The translations under genes were made by a program, and so were the position numbers. Below are positions 1 to 7,383 of a stretch of DNA of 64,000 bases, in pieces. Within the stretch, counting starts at the first letter, position 1. Each line of letters begins with the position of its first letter. The notes beneath the pieces are model-generated. The model was not told the DNA's origin. It was given only the letters and a program-made list of their open reading frames with translations, and searched no databases. Origin of the DNA: an uncultured Lachnospiraceae bacterium (lineage in GTDB: Bacteria; Bacillota; Clostridia; Lachnospirales; Lachnospiraceae). The stretch spans positions 153,185 to 217,184 of the forward strand of contig CAJUHR010000001.1 in NCBI GenBank assembly GCA_910586255.1. Reading direction: 5' to 3'.

Positions 1-335
1 TTTTTCGTCTGATCCCGTTTCTTATCGGTTATTTCTGGGTGCTCATAAAGGAGATTGTCAAGGCCAATGTGTGCGTGCTAAAGATTATTCTGTCTCCGGA
101 GCTGCAGCCGGAGCCGGCGCTGGTATATTTTGACACAAAGCTGAAAAGCGGGGTGGCCAGGATGATGTTAGCCAATTCCATAACCCTGACCCCCGGAACC
201 ATCACCGTTTCAGTGGAAAAGCAGCGGTTCTGCGTACACTGTCTGGACAGGGAGCTGGCTGAGGGGATGGAGGAATCGGTGTTTGTAAAGCTGTTGGAAA
301 GAATGGAGGCGATGAGGGAGGAATGGAAGCTGTAA
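1..335 (+). CDS. mnhE: Na+/H+ antiporter subunit E (MnhE/MrpE), 5' partial
   Basis: The reading frame is open from the window edge (frame beginning at base 3), so the GTG at 39 is an internal valine and the true start lies outside the window. The visible 111 residues show the MrpE C-terminal half: a hydrophobic end, then a cytoplasmic domain with the family's typical LANSITLTPGT segment. MrpE is a small membrane subunit of Mrp/Mnh cation/proton antiporters and of membrane-bound hydrogenase (Mbh) antiporter modules. The 3' end overlaps the next gene by 13 bases, so translation is probably coupled. Family call is firm; start unknown. Confidence 0.88.
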   Translation, partial: FRLIPFLIGYFWVLIKEIVKANVCVLKIILSPELQPEPALVYFDTKLKSGVARMMLANSITLTPGTITVSVEKQRFCVHCLDRELAEGMEESVFVKLLERMEAMREEWKL

Positions 336-676
336 GGGGAATGTACGGTGGTCTGATGCTGGCGGTAATGATGGTGTTTGCGGCGTTGATTATAGTCTGT
401 ATGATCCGTTCCGTGCGGGGACCGGGAATCGGGGACCGGATCATCGCGGTGAACATGATCGGAACCATGATTATAATGATTGTGGCTGTTCTGTCCGTGT
501 ACTTAGACGAGAACTATCTGGTGGATGTGTGTTTGATTTACGCCATGATCAGTTTTTTGGGCGTGGTGGTTTTATGTAAGGTGTACACGGGCGTGTATTT
601 GCAGAAAAAGCAGATGAAGGCGGATCTGGATGCGGTTGAGGACAATTTAAGACACCAGGAGGAGGGACAGAGATGA
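323..676 (+). CDS. mnhF: Na+/H+ antiporter subunit F (MnhF/MrpF)
   Basis: A 117-residue protein with three predicted membrane segments and the RGPGIGDRIIAVNMIGT signature region of MrpF/PhaF, followed by a charged tail (residues about 92-117) that is longer than in many MrpF proteins. MrpF is a small membrane subunit of the hetero-oligomeric antiporter. The ATG overlaps the end of the mnhE-like gene, and the stop overlaps the next start (ATGA at 673), typical of a coupled operon. I infer a role in the same membrane complex as the flanking genes. Confidence 0.9.
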   Translation: MEAVRGMYGGLMLAVMMVFAALIIVCMIRSVRGPGIGDRIIAVNMIGTMIIMIVAVLSVYLDENYLVDVCLIYAMISFLGVVVLCKVYTGVYLQKKQMKADLDAVEDNLRHQEEGQR

Positions 677-1032
677 CAATGGAATGGATTCGTTTCGGGG
701 TGGCTGCCTGCTTTCTTGTGACGGGATTGTTTTTCCAGGTTCTGGCCGTGTTTGGGGTGAACCGGTTTAAGCGTACCTTAAACCGGATGCATGCGGCTGC
801 CATGGGGGATACCCTGGGGATTTTGTTTGTACTTTTGGGGCTCATTGTCATGCGGGGATTTTCCATGGATTCCCTGAAGCTTTTTTTGGTGGTGGCATTT
901 TTCTGGATTGCGTCCCCCGTGTCAGGCCATATGATCAGCCGGCTGGAGGCCATGACTGATGAGAATATGGGAGAGCTGACCATTATTCACAGAGAGACGG
1001 ACTCCGGGGAAGAGGAGGGGGAGGCAAAATGA
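673..1032 (+). CDS. mnhG: Na+/H+ antiporter subunit G (MnhG/MrpG)
   Basis: A 119-residue membrane protein with three hydrophobic segments and the MrpG/MnhG pattern: FGVNRFKRTLNRMHAAAMGDTLG after the first helix, and SPVSGHMISR near the C-terminus. The start ATG overlaps the previous stop by 4 bases, preceded by AGGAGGGACAG. MnhG is a conserved small subunit of Mrp antiporters and corresponds to MbhC in energy-converting hydrogenase modules. Order E-F-G is the canonical order. Confidence 0.9.
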   Translation: MTMEWIRFGVAACFLVTGLFFQVLAVFGVNRFKRTLNRMHAAAMGDTLGILFVLLGLIVMRGFSMDSLKLFLVVAFFWIASPVSGHMISRLEAMTDENMGELTIIHRETDSGEEEGEAK

Positions 1033-1295
1033 GATTTTTTGAGATTATATTGCTGTTCTGCCTGGTGGTCTGCGCCGTGTCCGTAGGGTTTATGAAGGAT
1101 CTTCTGACCTCCATTGTGATTTTTATGTCTTACAGTCTCATTATGTGTGTCATTTGGGTGCTTTTGCAGTCGCCGGATCTTGCCATTACGGAGGCGGCCG
1201 TGGGGGCAGGGGTGACCTCCATCCTGTTTTTTGTGACCTTAAAGAAAATCCGGGCAATCCGGAAGGAGGACGGCCATGAGCAGACAGAGAGATGA
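1029..1295 (+). CDS. MbhD/DUF4040-type antiporter subunit
   Basis: An 88-residue, mostly hydrophobic protein with three predicted helices and the conserved segment SPDLAITEAAVGAGVTSILFF, typical of the MbhD/DUF4040 domain. In classical MrpA this domain forms part of the C-terminal region; in Mbh/Mbx-type complexes it is a separate gene, as here. It overlaps its upstream neighbour by 4 bases (ATGA) and its downstream neighbour by 20 bases. The split form argues for an Mbh-like rather than a classical MrpA-type architecture. Confidence 0.85.
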   Translation: MRFFEIILLFCLVVCAVSVGFMKDLLTSIVIFMSYSLIMCVIWVLLQSPDLAITEAAVGAGVTSILFFVTLKKIRAIRKEDGHEQTER

Positions 1296-2310
1296 TTATG
1301 AAAAAAGCTGGTGGAAGCGGTTTAAAGGATGGGTGGACGGGGAGTGGGATCCGTTAGCATCAGGGATGGAGATCCGAGTCCCCGGGAGTAAGCCTGAGGA
1401 AAGGGTGACGGCAGCCCCCAAATATCTGACAGAGGCAGGAACTCCGGAAGAAGGCAGTCCGGCAAAAGGAGCAGCCGTGGGCTCCGAAAGCCCTAAAGAT
1501 CCTCATCCGTCCCTTTATGACGGCAGAGGCATCCGGTATTTTCGCAGGTTTTATCAGATTATGTCTGTGCTTCTGTGTCTGAGCATTATTTTTGTGCTTC
1601 TTTGGACCGTGTCCTATCTGCCGGTTTTTGGAAATGCAGGAAATCCGGACAACAATGAGGTATCTGCCCGGTACATTGAGCGGGGGCTTCAGGAGACCGG
1701 CGCGGTGAATATTGTGACAGGTATGATTTTGGATTACCGTGCCTTTGATACCTTTGGAGAGTCCTGTGTTCTTTTTATTGCATCCTGCTGTGTTCTGGTG
1801 CTGCTGCGGATCGATGTGGAAGTTAAGGACGGACAGTCTGAGAGCGGGCTAAAAAAGCGCTTGGCAGAGGCCAATGATCGGATATATGAGCCGAAAAACG
1901 ATATTATTCTCCAGAAATGTGCTGGCGTTTTGGTGCCGCTTATTCTGGTGTTCGGAATATATATTGTGCTGAATGGCCATCTGTCCCCGGGGGGAGGCTT
2001 CTCCGGCGGCGCGGTTTTAGGCTCCGGCCTGATTCTCTATCTGAATGCCTTCGGTTTTGGGAAAACAGAGCGTTTCTTTACGGAGAAGGTTTACAGGAGA
2101 GTGACCTTAAGCGCCCTTACCTTTTATTGTCTGGCTAAGAGCTACTCCTTTTTTACAGGGGCCAATCACCTAGAGAGCGGGATTCCCTTAGGGACGCCGG
2201 GAGCGATCTTGAGCAGCGGTCTGATTCTTCCGCTCAATATCTGTGTGGGACTGGTGGTGGCATGCACCATGTATGCCTTTTATACCTTGTTTCGGAAAGG
2301 GGGAATGTAG
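1276..2310 (+). CDS. MbhE-MnhB fusion antiporter subunit
   Basis: A 344-residue protein that fuses two parts normally encoded separately. After a hydrophilic N-terminal extension (about 1-90) rich in Gly, Pro, Glu and Ala, a membrane helix leads into an MbhE-like region containing NIVTGMILDYRAFDTFGE (about 145-165). The C-terminal half (about 215-344) is a MnhB domain with NGHLSPGGGFSGGAVLGSG and four helices. The start ATG follows GGAAGGAGG with good spacing. The soluble extension is unusual for this family. Function inferred: structural and ion-path subunit of the antiporter complex. Confidence 0.85.
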   Translation: MSRQRDDYEKSWWKRFKGWVDGEWDPLASGMEIRVPGSKPEERVTAAPKYLTEAGTPEEGSPAKGAAVGSESPKDPHPSLYDGRGIRYFRRFYQIMSVLLCLSIIFVLLWTVSYLPVFGNAGNPDNNEVSARYIERGLQETGAVNIVTGMILDYRAFDTFGESCVLFIASCCVLVLLRIDVEVKDGQSESGLKKRLAEANDRIYEPKNDIILQKCAGVLVPLILVFGIYIVLNGHLSPGGGFSGGAVLGSGLILYLNAFGFGKTERFFTEKVYRRVTLSALTFYCLAKSYSFFTGANHLESGIPLGTPGAILSSGLILPLNICVGLVVACTMYAFYTLFRKGGM

Positions 2311-2311
2311 T

Positions 2312-2689
2312 GTGGAAGCTCCCTTACTTGTAAATATGGAGGAGACCGTGTCCGTGATTCTTTTCGGGGTGGGCTTTACAATGCTGATGCTCCACCGGAA
2401 TCTGATCAAGAAGATTATGGGAATGAACATTATGGATACGGCGGTTTATCTGTTTCTGGCGGTGAAGGGGTATATCAAGGGACGTATGGTACCCATTGTG
2501 ACAGACGGAATTCAGGATGTGTCTGCCTACATTAACCCGGTGCCCAGCGGCCTGGTTCTGACCGGTATTGTTGTGTCGGTGAGCACCACGGCCCTGATGC
2601 TGGCTCTGACCATCCGCCTTTATGAGCGGTATGGCTCCCTGGATTTGGATGAAATCCTGATGCGAGCCAAGGAGGAGGAAAGGATATGA
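2312..2689 (+). CDS. mnhC: NADH-quinone oxidoreductase subunit K-like antiporter subunit C (MnhC)
   Basis: I place the start at GTG 2312, directly after the preceding stop, because AAGGGGG lies a few bases upstream and longer in-frame extensions would run inside the previous gene; ATG 2336 is a possible alternative. The 125-residue product has three membrane helices and the MnhC/NuoK pattern (MLHRNLIKKIMGMNIMDTAVYLF, then NPVPSGLVLTGIVVS). NuoK-like subunits carry conserved acidic residues used in proton transfer. The stop overlaps the next ATG (ATGA at 2686). Confidence 0.87.
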   Translation: MEAPLLVNMEETVSVILFGVGFTMLMLHRNLIKKIMGMNIMDTAVYLFLAVKGYIKGRMVPIVTDGIQDVSAYINPVPSGLVLTGIVVSVSTTALMLALTIRLYERYGSLDLDEILMRAKEEERI

Positions 2690-4251
2690 GCCTTGTGCAG
2701 AATTTTCCGTTTTTCTCCATTATTATTGCCATGTTTTCCGGGATTCTTTCTTCCGTGCTGGATGGGAAAAAAGCCAGAAACTTAAGTGTGGCGGCCATTC
2801 TTGTGACTACAGGCCTGTCTGTGGCAGTGCTCGGCTTTTGTCTGGATACAGGGGAAAGTTATACCTATATGATGGGACATTTTCCCGCGCCCTGGGGCAA
2901 TGAGATCCGGGCCGGCGTGCTGGAAGGGCTGACCGCCGTGCTGTTCGGTCTGGTGATGTTTTTTTCTGTGATTGGGGGAATGAGCCATACGGCGGCGGAT
3001 GTTAAGGAGAGCAAGCAGAATCTTTTTTACATTATGATTGATCTGATGCTAAGCTCTCTTCTGGCCCTTATCTACACCAATGATTTGTTTACAGCCTATG
3101 TGTTTGTGGAAATCAACACCATTGCCGGCTGCGGTCTGATTATGATCCGTCAGGTGGGGCGCAGCCTTTCCTCGGCGATCCGGTACATGATCATGAGCCA
3201 GCTGGGTTCCGGGCTCTTTCTCATCGGCTTAAGCCTTTTGTATGATGTCACAGGGCATCTGCTTATGAGTCCGGCGGGGGAGGCTGTAAGAGCCATCGAG
3301 GCGGCCGGAAGTTATGAGGTGCCCATGCTGGTGATTATGGCGGTGATCAGTGTGGGACTGGCCATCAAAAGTGGTCTGTATCCCTTTCACTACTGGATTC
3401 CGGATACCTATGGATATGCCACACCCACTGCCAGCGCGATCTTGTCGGGATTGGTGTCGAAAGGGTATATTTTTCTTTTGATCAAGATTTTTTACCGGGT
3501 TCTTGGAAGGGAGAACGTGATTGCCAGTCAGATGGTTAATGTGCTGTTTGTCTTTGGGCTGGCAGGAATGATGATGGGCTCGGTCCATGCAATCTTGGAA
3601 AAGGATACAAGGCGGATGATCGCCTATTCGTCAGTGGCCCAGATCGGCTACATCTACATGGGAATCGGTCTGGGAACCCAGGCCGGGATGGTGGCGGCGG
3701 TGTTTCATATGTTTACTCACTCGGCCACCAAGGCGCTTTTGTTTATCAGCGCGGTGGGACTTTATGAGGTGTCCGGGGACAAGAAGGACTTTAGAAGTCT
3801 GCAGGGAGCCGGGTATAGGAATCCCCTTGCCGGCATTGGGTTTGCGGTAGGCTCTCTCTCCATGGTGGGATTTCCTATGCTGGCCGGATTTATCTCCAAG
3901 CTTTTGTTTGCCACCTCGGCTCTCCAAAGCCCTCACAAAATGCTGCCTACGGTGATTGCCCTGGCTGTCAGCACTATTTTAAACGCGGTATATTTTCTGA
4001 GGCTGATGATCACTCTGTACAGCATACCGGAGAGCGGGGAGAAGAAGCATGATGCCGGAAGTACGAACGAACCACATCCGTATAGCGGAGCGGAGAAGGA
4101 AGAGGCGGCCGGGCAGCCGGGGGCGCCGGTGAAGAGCTGCCGGAGATTTAAGCTGGCAGTGGCAAGCTTTATTTTGCTGAATCTTGTGCTGGGGCTGTAT
4201 TCCCAGCCCATTGTGGCGGCCATCGGGAACGGGCTGGCCATGTTTGATTAG
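2686..4251 (+). CDS. mnhD: MnhD/NuoL-M-N family proton-translocating subunit
   Basis: A 521-residue polytopic membrane protein of the proton-antiporter (Proton_antipo_M) family. Visible hallmarks are the conserved glutamate in YVFVEINTIAGCGL (about residue 144), the lysine in AIKSGLYPFHYWIPDTYGYATPTASAILSGLVSKGY, and AYSSVAQIGYIYMGIGLG. A hydrophilic insert of about 40 residues rich in Glu/Gly/Ala precedes the last helix. This is the canonical MrpD position after MnhC. Three further NuoL/M/N-like genes follow. Confidence 0.88.
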   Translation: MSLVQNFPFFSIIIAMFSGILSSVLDGKKARNLSVAAILVTTGLSVAVLGFCLDTGESYTYMMGHFPAPWGNEIRAGVLEGLTAVLFGLVMFFSVIGGMSHTAADVKESKQNLFYIMIDLMLSSLLALIYTNDLFTAYVFVEINTIAGCGLIMIRQVGRSLSSAIRYMIMSQLGSGLFLIGLSLLYDVTGHLLMSPAGEAVRAIEAAGSYEVPMLVIMAVISVGLAIKSGLYPFHYWIPDTYGYATPTASAILSGLVSKGYIFLLIKIFYRVLGRENVIASQMVNVLFVFGLAGMMMGSVHAILEKDTRRMIAYSSVAQIGYIYMGIGLGTQAGMVAAVFHMFTHSATKALLFISAVGLYEVSGDKKDFRSLQGAGYRNPLAGIGFAVGSLSMVGFPMLAGFISKLLFATSALQSPHKMLPTVIALAVSTILNAVYFLRLMITLYSIPESGEKKHDAGSTNEPHPYSGAEKEEAAGQPGAPVKSCRRFKLAVASFILLNLVLGLYSQPIVAAIGNGLAMFD

Positions 4252-4277
4252 AAAAGCAGGCGAAGGAGAAATAAATC

Positions 4278-5834
4278 ATGCATGAATTAGGGGAACAGGC
4301 CGGCCTTCTTCTTCCGGTGGTTGTGCCGGTGGCAGCCGGGCTGGCAGTTTTGATGGCAAAGGGGCTGGACCATAACCGGAGAGGGCTTTTGTCTGTGGTT
4401 CTGGGAACGCTTCTTTTTGAGGTTGGGCTGGTGGCATGGGCACTGGCAGCGGGGGGAAGGATGGTGCTGTGGAGGATTACAGACAGCATTACACTCACTC
4501 TGTCCGTGGACATGGTAAGCCGGCTGTTTGCTGCCCTTACATCCGGTGTATGGCTGCTGGTGGGAATTTATTCCGTGGCCTATATGGCCCATGAACATAA
4601 GGAAAGGCGGTTTTTCGGGTTTTATCTGATTGTGTTGGGAGTGCTGATCGGTCTTGATTTTTCGGGAAATTTGATTACCATGTATGTGTTTTATGAGCTG
4701 ATGACCTTGACCTCCCTTCCTCTGGTGCTTCATGAGGGCACAAAGGAAGCGGTGATGGCGGGGCTTAAGTATCTGTTTTACTCGGTGGCCGGGGCTTTTC
4801 TGGCGCTGTTTGGTATTTTTGTTCTGATGCAGATCTGCGGAAACGTGGACTTTACACCGGGAGGCGTCATTGCCCGGATGGAAGACGGTGCAATGCTGTG
4901 TATATTACAAAGTTCAATTCCCGGTCATCCTGTGAGAGAGGGCCTTTTTCTGGCGGCGCTGTTTTGCATGCTGACAGGCTTTGGAGCCAAGGCGGGGATG
5001 TTTCCCCTTCACGGGTGGCTGCCCACGGCCCATCCTGTAGCTCCTGCCCCGGCCAGCGCGGTTCTTTCTGGTGTAATCACCAAATCCGGCGTGCTGGCGA
5101 TTTTGCGGGTGATTTATTTTGTGGCAGGACCAAAGACCCTTGAGGGAACCTGGGTGCAGAATGTGTGGATTTTTCTGACTTTGATTACCGTGTTTATGGG
5201 ATCCATGCTGGCATACCGGGAGCCGGTGTTAAAAAAACGCCTGGCTTACTCCACGGTCAGCCAGGTGTCCTATGTGCTTTTCGGACTGAGTGTGCTTGAG
5301 CCCCAGGCATTTGCGGGAGCCTTGTCCCATGTGGTATTCCATTCCCTGATCAAAAATGCTCTGTTTCTCAGCGCCGGGGCTATTATTGCAGTGACCGGCA
5401 GGACTCAGGTGAAGGAGATGAGAGGACTGGGAAGCACCATGCCGGTGCTTCTTGGCTGCTATACAGTGGTATCCTTGGCTCTTGTAGGCATCCCGCCGGC
5501 CAGCGGCTTTGTCAGCAAATGGTATCTGGCCACAGGGGCCCTGGCCTCGGAAACAGGGATATGGACATGGCTGGGGCCGGTTGTTCTTCTGGTAAGCGCT
5601 CTTTTGACAGCCGGATATCTGCTGCCGCTGACCATTCAGGGGTTCTTTCCAGGTAAGGATTCGGCAAAGGGGAGCAGAGAAGAAAATCCGTCAGCCAAAA
5701 AGGGCGAGGCGGAGGGGGCCGGAGGCTGGATGCTGGGACCCATAGGGATTCTGACTGCCGGGGCACTGCTTTTCGGCTGTTTTCCGGGCGGCCTGATGGC
5801 GCTTCTGCACACCATTGGAGCCGGAGTGTTCTGA
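4278..5834 (+). CDS. Second NuoM/MrpD-like proton-translocating subunit
   Basis: A 518-residue polytopic protein of the NuoL/M/N family. It shows the key glutamate in VFYELMTLTSLPLVLHEG (about 138) and the lysine motif FGAKAGMFPLHGWLPTAHPVAPAPASAVLSG followed by TKSG. A charged insert (SAKGSREENPSAKKGEAEGAG) sits before the last helix, as in its neighbours. ATG 4278 has an AAGGAGA ribosome site upstream. It is a paralogue of the flanking genes, so the complex would hold several ion-pumping units. The precise subunit name cannot be assigned. Confidence 0.85.
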   Translation: MHELGEQAGLLLPVVVPVAAGLAVLMAKGLDHNRRGLLSVVLGTLLFEVGLVAWALAAGGRMVLWRITDSITLTLSVDMVSRLFAALTSGVWLLVGIYSVAYMAHEHKERRFFGFYLIVLGVLIGLDFSGNLITMYVFYELMTLTSLPLVLHEGTKEAVMAGLKYLFYSVAGAFLALFGIFVLMQICGNVDFTPGGVIARMEDGAMLCILQSSIPGHPVREGLFLAALFCMLTGFGAKAGMFPLHGWLPTAHPVAPAPASAVLSGVITKSGVLAILRVIYFVAGPKTLEGTWVQNVWIFLTLITVFMGSMLAYREPVLKKRLAYSTVSQVSYVLFGLSVLEPQAFAGALSHVVFHSLIKNALFLSAGAIIAVTGRTQVKEMRGLGSTMPVLLGCYTVVSLALVGIPPASGFVSKWYLATGALASETGIWTWLGPVVLLVSALLTAGYLLPLTIQGFFPGKDSAKGSREENPSAKKGEAEGAGGWMLGPIGILTAGALLFGCFPGGLMALLHTIGAGVF

Positions 5835-5847
5835 CGGAGGGAAGATT

Positions 5848-7383
5848 ATGAGTGAATTGTTTCTGGCAGTGCCGGTGCTGCTTCCCATCTTTGGCGGGGG
5901 AGCCATCCTTGCGTTGCATCTGCGGTCAGAGGATAAGGGGAACGAACGGCTTATGGAGATTTTGGTGGAGGGGCTGGTCCTTGCCAACAGTCTGGCGATC
6001 CTCTGGCTTTTGAAAAACCGGATGGGAGCGAATCTTGTGCTGTTTCGTCTGTTCGGGAATCTGACTGTGCGGTTTAAGCTGGACTTAATGGGAGGCGTGT
6101 TTGCAGGGCTGATCGCCTTTCTCTGGCCGCTTGCCACCTTGTATTCCTTTGAATATATGGGCCACGAAAAGCGCAAGAGAACCTTTTTTGCCTACTATGT
6201 GATGACCTATGGAGTCACATCCGGGATCGCTCTTTCCGGGAATCTGGTGACTATGTATCTGTGTTATGAGATGCTGACCCTGGTGACCTTTCCCCTGGTG
6301 CTTTTCCCCATGACAAAGGAGGCTAAAAGGGCCAGCCGGCGGTATCTGTATTACTCCATCGGCGGGGCGGCCTTTGCTTTCATCGGCCTTGTGTTTGTGC
6401 TGAGCTTTTCGGCTACGGGGAACACGGAGTTTGTGCCGGGGGGAGTGCTTAATCTGCAGGCGGCGGCAGAACAGAGAAGCCTGCTTCTTTTGGTATATGT
6501 GCTGGCATTTTTCGGATTCGGGGTGAAGGCTGCCTTATTTCCTGTTCATGTGTGGCTTCCCCGGGCTACGGTGGCCCCCACGCCGGTGACGGCTCTGCTT
6601 CACGCGGTGGCGGTGGTAAAGTCGGGGGCCTTTGCCATATTGCGGTTTACCTATTTCAGCTACGGAACAGCCTTTTTGAGGGGAAGTCAGGCTCAGTGGG
6701 CGGTGATGGCAGCGGTTTTGGTGACCATCGTCTACGGCTCTACCATGGCAGTGAGGGAGATTCACTGGAAACGGCGGCTTGCCTACTCTACCATCAGCAA
6801 TCTGTCCTACATTCTTTTCGGGGCCACACTGATGAGCCCTCTGGGGCTGGCGGCGGCCTTATGCCACCTGGTGATTCATGCCTTTATGAAGATATGCTCC
6901 TTTTTCTGTGCCGGCGCGGTTATGCACCAGACCGGGAAAAACCAGGTTTATGAGCTTAACGGACTGGGGAGGCGGATGCCGGTCACCTTTGGGTGCCTGA
7001 CCGTGGCCAGTCTGTCTTTGATGGGAATTCCTTTGTTTGGCGGGTTTATCAGCAAGTGGAATCTGGCCTGGGCGGCCTTTGACTGTGCTGAGGGATATGG
7101 CTTTGGGCCGGGAAGCTGGCTGCCGGTTGCGGGGGTGGCTGTGATTCTCTATTCGGCCCTGATGACCGGGGTTTACATGCTGACCGTGCTGGTGCGGGCC
7201 TATTTTCCGGCGGCGGCCGGCGGGGAAAGCGCGGCGGCGGATGAGGGCCGGACAGAGACCTGGGACCCGGGATGGAGGATGCTGGTTCCCCTTTTGATTT
7301 TCGGGGCAATGATCCTTCTTCTGGGACTCCGTCCGGTCTGGCTTATGTCATTGCTTACAAAAATTGGAGGTGAGGCGGGATGA
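5848..7383 (+). CDS. Third NuoM/MrpD-like proton-translocating subunit
   Basis: ATG 5848 is chosen because GGAGGG lies seven bases upstream; a longer frame from TTG 5815 would sit inside the preceding gene. The 511-residue polytopic product has the family glutamate in YLCYEMLTLVTFPLVLFP and the lysine motif FGVKAALFPVHVWLPRATVAPTPVTALLHAVAVVKSG. Alanine and valine replace some of the usual PAPASAVLSG residues, so this paralogue has diverged. It overlaps the next gene by 4 bases. Role: another antiporter-like unit of the same membrane complex. Confidence 0.85.
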   Translation: MSELFLAVPVLLPIFGGGAILALHLRSEDKGNERLMEILVEGLVLANSLAILWLLKNRMGANLVLFRLFGNLTVRFKLDLMGGVFAGLIAFLWPLATLYSFEYMGHEKRKRTFFAYYVMTYGVTSGIALSGNLVTMYLCYEMLTLVTFPLVLFPMTKEAKRASRRYLYYSIGGAAFAFIGLVFVLSFSATGNTEFVPGGVLNLQAAAEQRSLLLLVYVLAFFGFGVKAALFPVHVWLPRATVAPTPVTALLHAVAVVKSGAFAILRFTYFSYGTAFLRGSQAQWAVMAAVLVTIVYGSTMAVREIHWKRRLAYSTISNLSYILFGATLMSPLGLAAALCHLVIHAFMKICSFFCAGAVMHQTGKNQVYELNGLGRRMPVTFGCLTVASLSLMGIPLFGGFISKWNLAWAAFDCAEGYGFGPGSWLPVAGVAVILYSALMTGVYMLTVLVRAYFPAAAGGESAAADEGRTETWDPGWRMLVPLLIFGAMILLLGLRPVWLMSLLTKIGGEAG

